Assembly: GCF_026339875.1 (NCBI RefSeq)
Contig: NZ_JAPEPZ010000001.1
Coordinates: 3,162,001 to 3,226,000, forward strand
Length of the DNA: 64,000 nt
Source of the DNA: Streptomyces sp. NBC_01571
GTDB lineage: Bacteria > Actinomycetota > Actinomycetes > Streptomycetales > Streptomycetaceae
Direction of reading: 5' to 3'
Part shown: piece after piece, positions 19,104 through 29,163 of the stretch
How the letters are laid out: the number at the start of each line of letters is the position of its first letter
Numbering within the stretch: position 1 is the stretch's first letter
Notes under the pieces: model-generated
The model's database searches: none
Told to the model about the DNA's origin: nothing
What the model saw: only the letters and a program-made list of their open reading frames with translations
Position numbers and translations under genes: made by a program

Positions 19104-19574
19104 TCAGGGGGTGCGGCCCTGTTCCAGTGTGGGGTGGGCGGCGTCGGCCTCGGCGCGCAGTTCGCGCACTTCCTGTTCCAGGGCCTGGTGGCGGCGGTGG
19201 GTGTCGTAGAGGTAGCGGACCTTGGTGCGCAGGGTCCAGGGGTCGACGGGTTTCATGACGAGGTCGGCGACGCCGAGTGCGTAGGCGGTGGCGGACAGTT
19301 CGGTGTCCGGGCCGAAGCCGGTGAGCAGGATGACGGGGATGTGCTGGGTCTGCTCCAGGCGCCGCATGTAGCGCACGACGTCGAGGCCGCTGACGCCGGG
19401 CATGCGTACGTCGAGGAGGAGCAGTCCGATCCGGCCGCGCAGGAGTTCCTTGAGGGCACCGTCGCCGCTGGTCGCGCTTGTCACGGGGTGGCCCAGGGGG
19501 GCCAGGGCGTTCTCCAGCGCGTACAGCGTGTCCTCGTGGTCGTCGACGATGAGGATCCTGGCATCCGACGGCAT
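19104..19574 (-). CDS. Stand-alone receiver-domain protein
   Basis: A 156-residue single-domain response regulator. The receiver is complete: acidic pair ILIVDDHEDT, phospho-acceptor LLLLDVRMPGVSG, switch Thr in ILLTGFG and Lys in VMKPVD. A coiled coil of about 30 residues (HQALEQEVRELRAEADAAHP) ends the protein and there is no DNA-binding domain. ATG 19574 has GAGGGGAC about 10 nt upstream. It may relay phosphate or act by protein contact. No kinase lies nearby. Confidence 0.82.
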   Translation of the reverse strand: MPSDARILIVDDHEDTLYALENALAPLGHPVTSATSGDGALKELLRGRIGLLLLDVRMPGVSGLDVVRYMRRLEQTQHIPVILLTGFGPDTELSATAYALGVADLVMKPVDPWTLRTKVRYLYDTHRRHQALEQEVRELRAEADAAHPTLEQGRTP

Positions 19575-19699
19575 GGCCCGATACGTCCCCTCGCTCGGGT
19601 ACCGGCCGGCCCGGGCGTGCATGGACGGGCGGCATGTGCCCTTGGCCTGACACCTGACAGGAGTGCTTCGCGCAGGATGCCCGCTGGGGGCACCCGGTG

Positions 19700-20131
19700 T
19701 CACTCCCCCGTGGTCCCGGTGGCCTGTCCCGTGCCGTCCGCGATGCTCTCGTGGTGGCGGATGACCTCGGCGATGATGAAATTCAGCAACTTTTCCGCGA
19801 AGGCCGGATCCAGCTTGGCGTTCTCGGCGAGCCGGCGCAGCCGGGCGATCTGCTGGGCCTCGCGGGAGGGGTCGGCGGGCGGCAGTTGGTGGGCTGCTTT
19901 GAGGTGGCCGACCTGCTGGGTGCATTTGAAGCGTTCGGCGAGCATGTGGACGACGGCGGCGTCGATGTTGTCGATGCTGTCGCGCAGTCGGGCGAGTTCG
20001 GCGCGCACCGTCGCGTCGGCGTCCGTGCCGGGGGTGCCGGTCGCGTGGCCGGTGTCGGCGATCGTGTCGCCGCTGTCGTCAGTCGCGTTGCCGGTGGGGT
20101 CGGTCGCGTCGCCGGTGTTGCTGGTGGTCAT
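19700..20131 (-). CDS. Chorismate mutase, AroQ type
   Basis: A 143-residue protein. The first 45 residues are Thr/Asp/Gly-rich and look disordered. The remainder is the three-helix AroQ fold: LRDSIDNIDAAVVHMLAERFKCTQQVGHLKAAHQL, a loop with DPSREAQQIARLR, then a final helix (FAEKLLNFIIAEVIRHHESI). The arginines, Lys and Glu expected to hold chorismate are in place. It converts chorismate to prephenate for Phe/Tyr synthesis. It is monofunctional, with no fused dehydratase or dehydrogenase, and no other aromatic gene is adjacent. Confidence 0.88.
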   Translation of the reverse strand: MTTSNTGDATDPTGNATDDSGDTIADTGHATGTPGTDADATVRAELARLRDSIDNIDAAVVHMLAERFKCTQQVGHLKAAHQLPPADPSREAQQIARLRRLAENAKLDPAFAEKLLNFIIAEVIRHHESIADGTGQATGTTGE

Positions 20132-20142
20132 GGTCGACCAGC

Positions 20143-21027
20143 CTACGTGGGAGGCGGGCGCTCGGTCGTGGGCGGATCGTGGGGGTCGGGGGGGCGGTCG
20201 TTGCGGGCGCCGGGCGGGGTGCGGGCCTGTTGTGCGCGGAAGTGGACGGGAGCCATGCCGACACGGCGGGTGAACAGGCGGGAGAAGTAGGCGGGGTCGT
20301 CGTAGCCGACGCGTCTGGCCACGGCGGCGACGGGGAGTTCGGTGGCGGCGAGGAGTTCCTTGGCGCGGCCGAGGCGGATGGCGAGGAGGTAGTCCTTGGG
20401 ACTGCGGCCGGCGGCGCGGCGGACGGCGCCGCGCAGTTCGGCGGGGGTCATGCCGTGCCGGGCCGCGTGTTCGGCGACGGTCAGTGGCTGGAAGGCGTCC
20501 CGGGCGAGGGCGTGCAGTACGGGGTCGCCGTCGGGGGTGAGGTCGGCGCGGGCGCGGCGCAGCGCGACGAGGAGTTCGTGGACGGCGGCGCCGGTCTCGA
20601 CCTCCAGGAGGGGGTTGCCGCTGCGGGCGGCGCGGGCGATGCGGGCGACGGTGGCGCGGGCTCCGGTCGTGTCGGAGAGGGGGACGACGGGCCGGTCCGG
20701 TTCGATGTAGCCGAGTTCGGTGTAGGCGGTGGTCGCGGGGCCGGTGAAGTCGACGAAGCACTCGTCCCAGCTGGGGTCGGGCCCGTAGTGGTGGGGTACG
20801 CCGGGGGTGAGCCAGAGCAGGGCGGGCGCGGTGACGGTGTGGCGGTGTCCGTCGGGGTCCTGGAGCCAGCCGCCGCCCGCGCTGACGACGACGGCGACGT
20901 GGTGGTCGAGGGTGCGTGGCCCGACGGTGGGCAGTTCGCCGTGCTGGAGGCCGACGCCGAGGCAGGTGAGGCCGAGCCGGTGGTGGACGGGGGCGGGGGT
21001 GAGGTACCGCATCCAGGTGTGGTGCAT
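20143..21027 (-). CDS. AraC-family transcriptional regulator, divergent from the beta-galactosidase
   Basis: A 294-residue regulator. The N-terminal half is a cupin-like sensor (DHHVAVVVSAGGGWLQD, LLWLTPGVPHHYGP). The C-terminal 100 residues are two AraC helix-turn-helix units (LTVAEHAARHGMTPAELRGAVRRAAGRSPKDYLLAIRLGRAKELL and VARRVGYDDPAYFSRLFTRRVG). ATG 21027 is chosen over 21093 because GGGAGG lies 7 nt ahead. It diverges from the GH35 gene across 101 bp, so a sugar-responsive activator of that gene is the natural reading. The chorismate mutase gene follows 11 bp downstream. Confidence 0.88.
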   Translation of the reverse strand: MHHTWMRYLTPAPVHHRLGLTCLGVGLQHGELPTVGPRTLDHHVAVVVSAGGGWLQDPDGHRHTVTAPALLWLTPGVPHHYGPDPSWDECFVDFTGPATTAYTELGYIEPDRPVVPLSDTTGARATVARIARAARSGNPLLEVETGAAVHELLVALRRARADLTPDGDPVLHALARDAFQPLTVAEHAARHGMTPAELRGAVRRAAGRSPKDYLLAIRLGRAKELLAATELPVAAVARRVGYDDPAYFSRLFTRRVGMAPVHFRAQQARTPPGARNDRPPDPHDPPTTERPPPT

Positions 21028-21128
21028 CCGCTGTCCTCCCGCCGGTGCGGCCGGTGTCGTTCTTCGGTCCAACCAGAGGTGATCTTTGTCCATGGACGGG
21101 GTCGCCGCCAGGGGGTGAGGGTGGGCCC

Positions 21129-22940
21129 ATGAGCGAGTTCACCGTGGGGGACACGGATTTTCTGCTGGACGGGCGGCCGGTGCGGCTGCTGTCCGGCGCG
21201 CTGCACTACTTCCGGGTGCGTGAGGAGCAGTGGGGGCACCGGCTCGGGATGCTGCGGGCGATGGGGCTCAACTGTGTGGAGACGTACGTCCCGTGGAACC
21301 TGCACGAGCCGCGGCCGGGCGTGTTCCGTGACGTGCAGGCGCTGGGCCGGTTCCTGGACGCGGCGCGGGAGGCGGGTCTGTGGGCGATCGTGCGGCCCGG
21401 CCCCTACATCTGTGCGGAGTGGGAGAACGGCGGGCTGCCGCACTGGCTGACGGGACGGCAGCGCACCAGGGACGAGGAGTATCTGCGGGACGTGGAGCGC
21501 TGGTTCCACCATCTGATGCACGAGATCGTGCCCCGGCAGGTCGACCGGGGTGGCCCCGTGGTGATGGTGCAGGTCGAGAACGAGTACGGCAGTTACGGAT
21601 CCGACCAGGTGTATCTGCGGCGGCTGGCCGACGTGCTGCGGGCCGAGGGGGTGAGCGTCCCGCTGTTCACCTCGGACGGTCCCGAGGACCACATGCTCAG
21701 TGGCGGCTCGGTTCCCGGTGTCCTCGCGACGGTCAATTTCGGCTCCCGCGCGCGTGAGGCGTTCGAGGTGCTGCGCCGGCACCGGCCCGGGGGGCCGCTG
21801 ATGTGCATGGAGTTCTGGTGCGGCTGGTTCGACCACTGGGGCGGTGAGCACGTCGTACGGGATCCGGGGGACGCGGCGGAGGCGCTGCGCGAGATCCTGG
21901 AGTGCGGGGCGTCCGTCAATCTGTACATGGCGCACGGGGGGACGAGCTTCGCGGGCTGGGCGGGTGCGAACCGGGCCGGTGGAGCGCTCCACGAGGGCCC
22001 GCTGGAGCCGGATGTCACGTCGTACGACTACGACGCTCCGCTCGACGAACTGGGGCGGCCCACGGAGAAGTTCTGGCGCTTCCGGGAGATCCTGTCCGGG
22101 TACGCGGAGGGGCCGCTGCCGGATGTGCCGCCGGCTCCGGCGCCGCTGGGCGCGTCCGCGGTCGTGGACCTGCGGGAGTGGGCTCCGCCGGAGGCCGTGC
22201 TGGAGGCGCTGGGGGGTCCGGAGGGCGAGTACGCCGTGCCTCCGACCTTCGAGGAACTGGACGTGGACCGGGGCCTGGTCAGGTACGAGCTGACCGTGCC
22301 GGGGCCGCGGGGGCCGTATCCGCTGCTGCTGCGCGGGCTGCGGGACCTGGCGGTGGTGTACGTCGACGGAGCGGCGGCCGGGGTGCTGACCGAGGACGAC
22401 TCCCGGCTCGAGGAGCCCGTCGCGGGACACGCGCGGGTGGAGATGTGGGTGGAGTCGCTGGGCCGGGTCAACTACGGGCCGCGTTCGGGCGAACCGAAGG
22501 GCATCACCGGGGGTGTGCTGCACGAGCGGCAGTATCTGCACGGGGTACGGGCTCGGGGACTGCGTCTCGACGCGTTCGACGACGGCGTCGGCGCGGTGCC
22601 GTTCGCGGGGCTGCCCGCGGAGGGTGCCCGTGGTCTGTACCGCGGCACGGTGGAGGTGCGCGGCGCCGGGGACGCCTTTCTCGATCTTCCCGGCTGGACA
22701 CGGGGGTTCGTGTGGATCAACGGGTTCAATCTCGGCCGCTACTGGTCGGCGGGCCCGCAGCGGTCGCTGTACGTGCCCGGGCCGGTGCTGCGCGAGGGGG
22801 CCAACGAGGTGTGGGTCCTGGAGTTGCAGGAGTCGGGCGGGGAGTCCGCCGGGCCGGTGCCGCCGGTTCTGCGCGGTCCGGCTCCGCCCGGGGCACACGA
22901 TGCTTCCCCTGTGCCGGGGGACCGGGATCGGACCGTGTAG
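21129..22940 (+). CDS. GH35 beta-galactosidase
   Basis: A 603-residue glycoside hydrolase family 35 enzyme. The TIM barrel starts with the family signature LLSGALHYFRVREEQW and VETYVPWNLHEP, then VRPGPYICAEWENGGLP. The acid/base Glu is in VQVENEYGS (near residue 152) and the nucleophile in LMCMEFWCGWFDHWG (near residue 227). C-terminal jelly-roll domains include FVWINGFNLGRYWSAGPQRSLYVPG. There is no signal peptide, so it is probably cytosolic and acts on imported galactosides. ATG 21129 begins the conserved MSEFTVGD. It is divergent from the AraC gene. Confidence 0.94.
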   Translation: MSEFTVGDTDFLLDGRPVRLLSGALHYFRVREEQWGHRLGMLRAMGLNCVETYVPWNLHEPRPGVFRDVQALGRFLDAAREAGLWAIVRPGPYICAEWENGGLPHWLTGRQRTRDEEYLRDVERWFHHLMHEIVPRQVDRGGPVVMVQVENEYGSYGSDQVYLRRLADVLRAEGVSVPLFTSDGPEDHMLSGGSVPGVLATVNFGSRAREAFEVLRRHRPGGPLMCMEFWCGWFDHWGGEHVVRDPGDAAEALREILECGASVNLYMAHGGTSFAGWAGANRAGGALHEGPLEPDVTSYDYDAPLDELGRPTEKFWRFREILSGYAEGPLPDVPPAPAPLGASAVVDLREWAPPEAVLEALGGPEGEYAVPPTFEELDVDRGLVRYELTVPGPRGPYPLLLRGLRDLAVVYVDGAAAGVLTEDDSRLEEPVAGHARVEMWVESLGRVNYGPRSGEPKGITGGVLHERQYLHGVRARGLRLDAFDDGVGAVPFAGLPAEGARGLYRGTVEVRGAGDAFLDLPGWTRGFVWINGFNLGRYWSAGPQRSLYVPGPVLREGANEVWVLELQESGGESAGPVPPVLRGPAPPGAHDASPVPGDRDRTV

Positions 22941-23068
22941 GGCGAGCCGTCCGCGAGCGGGGTGCCGGCGTCCCGGGAGTCGGCGTGAACGTCTGTGTGT
23001 GAGTGGTGGGGCGGGCGTCCGGGAGTCGGCGGGGGCATCTGCGATGTGGTGCCGGTGTCCGTGAGCGC

Positions 23069-23107
23069 GGCGCGGGCGTCCGTGAGCGGGTCGCGGACGC
23101 CCGCGCC
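23069..23107. terminator. Perfect 14-bp hairpin between convergent genes
   Basis: GGCGCGGGCGTCCG (23069-23082) is the exact reverse complement of 23094-23107, with an 11-nt loop. It lies between the convergent beta-galactosidase and trypsin genes. The preceding 22945-23060 also carries degenerate GGCGTCCGGGAGTC-like direct repeats. Confidence 0.8.
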
Positions 23108-23130
23108 GTGTCATGAGGGCGACCGGTCCG

Positions 23131-25121
<1,991 letters not shown>

Positions 25122-25221
25122 GGGGGTGCCGCGGCGCAAGGGGTGCGCGGGATCCGCAAGGTGAGTCAGAACACCCCAAAAGGCTTTGCCTCGCACGTCC
25201 TTCACGAGCGAGGGTCGAAGG

Positions 25222-26451
25222 ATGAGCACGAACGACCCCGCGGCGCGCCTCCTCACCGCTGTGTACGAGGGTGACAAGGACGCGGTGGTGCGGCTGCTGC
25301 GCTCCGGCGCGAGCCCGGAGTCGGCGGACGCGGAGGGCGAGACGGCCCTGTATCTGGCCGCGGTCAGCGACCGGCCGGACGTCGTACGGCTGTTGCTGGC
25401 CACGGGCGCCGACCCGGACCGGCTCAGCCAGGGCACGGACGCACCGCTGTGCGGGGCGGCCTGCGGCGGCCACACGGAGGTCGTACGGGCCCTGTTGGCA
25501 GCCGGCGCGAGTCCCGACCGCGTGGAGGGGTTCGGATTCACGGCGCTGACCTGGGCGGTGCAGCAGGGCCGGGCCGCGGTGGTGACGGAACTGCTCGCGG
25601 CCGGCGCGGACCCCGACCGCCCGGGACCGACGGGTGAGCCCCCGATCGTGACGGCGACCCGCCGCGGCTCTCCCGGCTGTGTCCGCGCCCTGCTCCGGCA
25701 GGGAGCGCGGGAGCGGTCCGCGGCGCTCGCCGAGGCGCACCGCTGGCTGACCGTCGACGTGGAGGCCGCGCTGCGCGCGGGCCTGGAGCAGACCTACGGT
25801 CCCGGCCACCCGTCGGCCGTCCACCGCTACCCGGAGGACGGCGGCGTCACCGTCGAGGTCCAACTCCTCGACCCAGCCGGGCGTCCCGTGTCCGGCAACG
25901 ACCAGCAGACCGGTCACGCCGCCATCGCCACCCTCCTGGAAACGTCCCTCGGCATCGCCGCCCCTGCCCCCGAACTCGCCGCCCGCGCCCTGCGCCGCGC
26001 CGACCCCGCCGACGACGACTGGACCGAGGCGGCGACGGCTCTCGGGCTGCGCGGTGACGAGGACACCTTCCGTGCGGCGGTGCTGTGGTGCCGCGGCGCC
26101 GAACCGCTCCGGCAGGCCTTCGGCGCGGACGTGCTGGGCCGGTCGCGCACGCCTCGCGGCCGGCAGGTGCTGCGCGAACTCGCCCGCGAGACCGAGCATT
26201 CCGTGGTCGCGCGAGCCGCTGTCGCCGCCCTGGGCCGCCGCGCGGACCCGGCCGCGCTCCCCGAAGTCCTGCGCCACGCGGAGCACCCGGAGCCCGCGGT
26301 ACGCGCGGCGGTCGCCGACGCACTGGCGGGACTGCTGCCGGCCGGCCACCCCGAGGGCATCGAACGACTGCGCGCCCTGGCCGAGGACCACGACGCCGAG
26401 GTCCGCGCACGGGCGGCCCGCGCGCTGACGGTACTGCCCGGGGAGAGCTGA
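25222..26451 (+). CDS. Ankyrin-repeat and HEAT-repeat protein
   Basis: A 409-residue protein built almost wholly from repeats. Residues 1-165 are four to five ankyrin repeats (AVYEGDKDAVVRLLRSGASPES, DVVRLLLATGADPDR, EVVRALLAAGASPDR, AVVTELLAAGADPDR). A middle region (180-260) is unclassified. The C-terminal 110 residues are HEAT-like helices (SVVARAAVAALGRRADPAALPEVLRHAEHPEPAVRAAVADALAGLLP). It is presumably a cytosolic protein-binding scaffold. The partner is not evident from the neighbours. Confidence 0.8.
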   Translation: MSTNDPAARLLTAVYEGDKDAVVRLLRSGASPESADAEGETALYLAAVSDRPDVVRLLLATGADPDRLSQGTDAPLCGAACGGHTEVVRALLAAGASPDRVEGFGFTALTWAVQQGRAAVVTELLAAGADPDRPGPTGEPPIVTATRRGSPGCVRALLRQGARERSAALAEAHRWLTVDVEAALRAGLEQTYGPGHPSAVHRYPEDGGVTVEVQLLDPAGRPVSGNDQQTGHAAIATLLETSLGIAAPAPELAARALRRADPADDDWTEAATALGLRGDEDTFRAAVLWCRGAEPLRQAFGADVLGRSRTPRGRQVLRELARETEHSVVARAAVAALGRRADPAALPEVLRHAEHPEPAVRAAVADALAGLLPAGHPEGIERLRALAEDHDAEVRARAARALTVLPGES

Positions 26452-26559
26452 TGGACCGACAGGGAGAACACACCGGCGGCGGAACGGCCTGTGGGGAGAT
26501 CCGGCCGGCGGGGCAACCCGATCAGGGTTCGACGCGTTTTGCGGCAGCCGGGTACGGCC

Positions 26560-26643
26560 GGTCTCCGCGCACGAACTGCCCGTCCCCGCGCACGAACTGC
26601 TGGCCCTGGGACACGAGCTGCTGGCCCTGGGACACGAACTGCC
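26560..26643. repeat. Four tandem 21-bp units downstream of the ankyrin gene
   Basis: Units start at 26560, 26581, 26602 and 26623, each ending ACGARCTGC plus one base. The first two share CCGCGCACGAACTGC and the last two GGCCCTGGGACACGA. The period is a multiple of three, so every frame shows a 7-residue repeat, but I see no gene here. The gap 26452-26675 holds nothing else. Confidence 0.7.
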
Positions 26644-26675
26644 GGTCCTCGCGCGGGGCGGGCGGGACGGCGGGC

Positions 26676-27191
26676 TCAGGCTCCGGCCGGTATCGCTCCG
26701 GTGGCGGTGATCCGACGCGCTCTGACGCGCACCACGGCGAGCCGGCACACGACCTGGGCCAGGGCCATCAGCAGCAGTGCGGCGGTCCAGGCGTCGGCCC
26801 CGGTGATCAGGTTGTCGCGGCTGAACCGAGCGACGCTGCCCTCACCGCCGTGGGTCGCCCAGAACTCGAATCCGGCGCGGGCCGCCATGCCGGCGATCCA
26901 CAGGACCGCGGCGACCGCCCCGGCCCTGGCGATCGCCACGCCGTCGGACGCCCGGCCGAGCCGGGTGGCCGCGCCGCAGCCCAGGCCCAGGGCCGCGCCC
27001 GCGGCGACGGTGACGGCATCGAGGCGGACGTCGTGCCCCTGGGTCGGGAAGGACTTGAGGTAGTACGCGGCCGCGGAGGCGACGGCGGCCAGCGGCAACA
27101 GCGTGTGGAGCAGGGTCAGGCGGGTGCCGCGGATCTGCGGGATCACGAGAAGGATGAGAGCCGCGGAGATGATGTAGTCGGTCGTCGTCAT
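26676..27191 (-). CDS. Small integral membrane protein
   Basis: A 171-residue protein with about five hydrophobic segments: residues 5-20 (YIISAALILLVIPQIR), 28-45, 62-80, 90-108 and 140-158. There is no signature I can tie to a family; it resembles DUF1453-type small membrane proteins of actinobacteria. ATG 27191 begins MTTTDYI, with only a weak ribosome site (CGAAGAC). It is a single gene on the left flank of the steroid-type catabolic cluster. Confidence 0.6.
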   Translation of the reverse strand: MTTTDYIISAALILLVIPQIRGTRLTLLHTLLPLAAVASAAAYYLKSFPTQGHDVRLDAVTVAAGAALGLGCGAATRLGRASDGVAIARAGAVAAVLWIAGMAARAGFEFWATHGGEGSVARFSRDNLITGADAWTAALLLMALAQVVCRLAVVRVRARRITATGAIPAGA

Positions 27192-27336
27192 GTCTTCGAG
27201 CCTGCCGTTCGCGGCGCAGCGCGTCCTCAACCACCGGGTTGAGCACGGGTTGGTTTCCGGCCTCCACCCAGGGGTTGAGACCGGCGTACGCGCAGGCCGG
27301 CGGACGCGGCCCGCGCGTACCGGCGGGACGGGTCCG

Positions 27337-28290
27337 TCAGCGGCCTCCCACCTGCTCCCCCGCCGCGACGCCCGCTCCCGCTCCGTACACCGCGCCGGGT
27401 TCCTCCGCGCGCGCCAGGAGTTCCAGGGCCGTCTCACCGGCCTCGGAGGGGCTGCGGCGGGCTCCGCTGTCCGCGCCCGGTCCCGGCCGCCAGCCCTCCA
27501 TGACGGTGATGCGGCCCCCCTCGGTCTCGAAGACGCGTCCGGTGACGCCGGCGCTCGCGTCCGCCCCCAGCCACACGACCAGCGGCGACACGTTCGCGGG
27601 CGCCATCGCGTCGAAGGAACCGGCGTCCGGGGCCGCCATCTCCTGGGCGAAGGCACGTTCCGTCATCCGGGTGCGTGCCGCGGGCGCGATCGCGTTGACC
27701 TGGACGCCGTAGCGCCCCAACTCGGCGGCGGCGACCAGGGTCAGCCCGATGATCCCGGCCTTGGCCGCGCTGTAGTTGCCCTGCCCGAGCGAGCCCAGCA
27801 GACCGGCCCCGCTGCTCGTGTTGACGACCCTGGCGCGCGGCGTCCGCCCCGCCTTCGCCTCGGCCCGCCAGTGCGCCGCCGCGTGCTTCAGAGGCAGGAA
27901 GTGTCCCTTGAGGTGGACGCGCAGGACGGCGTCCCAGTCCTCCTCGTCGAGGTTGACGAGCATCCGGTCGCGCAGGAAACCCGCGTTGTTGACGAGGGTG
28001 TCGAGGCGTCCGTACGTGTCCAGGGCGGTGCGCACCAGGGACGCGGCACCCTCGGTGGTGGCGACGTCGCCACGGTGGGCCACCGCTTCGCCGCCCGCCG
28101 CGCGGATCTCCGCCACGACCCGCGCGGCCGGGCCGTCCGCACCCGGGGAGCCGTCCAGCCCGACCCCGAGGTCGTTCACGACGATCCGCGCGCCCTCGGC
28201 GGCGTACGCGAGCGCGTGCGCCCGGCCGAGTCCGCGCCCCGCGCCGGTGACGATCACGACCCGTTCCCGGCACAACAGCGGTCCGCTCAT
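27337..28290 (-). CDS. Short-chain dehydrogenase/reductase of the HIP catabolic cluster (Rv3548c-like)
   Basis: A 317-residue SDR. The Rossmann nucleotide site is VTGAGRGLGRAHALAYAAEGA, then VVNDLG, LVNNAG near residue 95 and the active site with Ser in NTSSGAG and YSAAK (Tyr-xxx-Lys). The protein resembles the larger multifunctional-enzyme-type SDRs acting on hydroxyacyl-CoA. It is second in a two-gene minus-strand operon with another SDR, a 1-nt gap apart, and divergent from echA20, as are Rv3548c and Rv3549c in M. tuberculosis. The likely substrate is a bicyclic steroid-derived CoA thioester; that is inferred from position. Confidence 0.82.
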   Translation of the reverse strand: MSGPLLCRERVVIVTGAGRGLGRAHALAYAAEGARIVVNDLGVGLDGSPGADGPAARVVAEIRAAGGEAVAHRGDVATTEGAASLVRTALDTYGRLDTLVNNAGFLRDRMLVNLDEEDWDAVLRVHLKGHFLPLKHAAAHWRAEAKAGRTPRARVVNTSSGAGLLGSLGQGNYSAAKAGIIGLTLVAAAELGRYGVQVNAIAPAARTRMTERAFAQEMAAPDAGSFDAMAPANVSPLVVWLGADASAGVTGRVFETEGGRITVMEGWRPGPGADSGARRSPSEAGETALELLARAEEPGAVYGAGAGVAAGEQVGGR

Positions 28291-28291
28291 C

Positions 28292-29080
28292 TCAGTCCTC
28301 CTGGTAGGTCGGATCGGCCCGGTTGACGGTCGCGGCGTCGAGGAAGGCGGGCCGCTCCCCTCCCCCGTGGACGAGGAGCGAGGCCCCGCTGATGTAGGCC
28401 GCGGCGTCCGAGGCGAGGAAGACGGCGGCCTCGCCGACATCGGACGGGTCGGCGAGACGGCCGAGCGGGACGGTCCGGGAGACGGCGGCGACGCCGTGCT
28501 CGCCGCCGTAGTGGAGGTGGGACAGCTCTGTGCGGACCATGCCGACGACCAGGGTGTTGACCCTGATGTCGGGGGCCCACTCGACGGCCATCGAACGGGC
28601 CAGGTTCTCCAGGCCCGCCTTGGCCGCCCCGTACGCCGCCGAACCGGGCGACGGGCGTGTCCCGCTCACACTGCCGATCATCACGATCGAGCCCCCGGCC
28701 CGTCTGAGGTGCGCGTACGCGGCGAGCGACGCGGTCAGCGGCGCGACGAGGTTGAGCTCGATCACGCGCGCGTGCCGGTCGGCGCCGGCCTCGGCCAGGG
28801 GCCGGTACGGGGCGCCGCCGGCGTTGTTGACCAGGACGTCGAGCCGGGGCAGCGCATCGAAGAAGGTGTGCACGGCGGGCGGGTCGCGCAGGTCGACCGG
28901 GGTGAACTCCGTCCCCGCGACGGGCACTTCGGGGGGTCTGCGGGCGCAGACCAGCACTTTCGCGCCCGCCCTGACGAAGGCCCGCGCGATCCCGGCCCCG
29001 ACCCCGCGGGTCCCGCCGGTGACGACTACGGTCCGCCCGCCGAGATCCATGCCGCCGTCCGTGCCGTCCACGTTGTCCAC
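28292..29080 (-). CDS. Short-chain dehydrogenase/reductase of the HIP catabolic cluster (Rv3549c-like)
   Basis: A 262-residue SDR with cofactor motif VVVTGGTRGVGAGIARAF, VNNAGG and catalytic YGAAK with a Ser in IGSVSG. The GTG at 29080 has GGGAGG 5 nt upstream; ATG 29050 is an alternative. It is the first gene of the leftward operon whose promoter region shares the operator at 29126-29145 with echA20. The specific reaction of this SDR pair has not, to my knowledge, been settled even in mycobacteria. Confidence 0.82.
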   Translation of the reverse strand: MDNVDGTDGGMDLGGRTVVVTGGTRGVGAGIARAFVRAGAKVLVCARRPPEVPVAGTEFTPVDLRDPPAVHTFFDALPRLDVLVNNAGGAPYRPLAEAGADRHARVIELNLVAPLTASLAAYAHLRRAGGSIVMIGSVSGTRPSPGSAAYGAAKAGLENLARSMAVEWAPDIRVNTLVVGMVRTELSHLHYGGEHGVAAVSRTVPLGRLADPSDVGEAAVFLASDAAAYISGASLLVHGGGERPAFLDAATVNRADPTYQED

Positions 29081-29125
29081 AGGGCCTCCCGCGCGGATGC
29101 ATTCGCTGCTAGCTTCGAGACTGCA

Positions 29126-29145
29126 CCTAACAAACGTTTGGTGGG
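29126..29145. promoter_or_regulatory. KstR2-like operator A
   Basis: The 20-mer CCTAACAAACGTTTGGTGGG has a palindromic core CAAACGTTTG. It lies between the divergent SDR and echA20 genes, 19 bp from the echA20 start. It matches 17 of 20 positions of the site at 36054-36073 read on the other strand. The mycobacterial KstR2 motif (AnCAAGnnCTTGnT) is similar in shape. Confidence 0.7.
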
Positions 29146-29163
29146 AAGGTAGCTGATGCGTCC

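Noticed and set aside
16583-19258. An 891-codon plus-strand open frame antisense to pepN
   Set aside because: Low-complexity Gly/Val/Asp composition. pepN on the other strand has complete motifs.
26451-27242. A frame starting at an ATG overlapping the ankyrin gene stop (TGATG) with repeated RTNCWPWDT-like units
   Set aside because: The start looks coupled, but the product is repeat DNA followed by sequence antisense to the membrane protein gene. No family resemblance.
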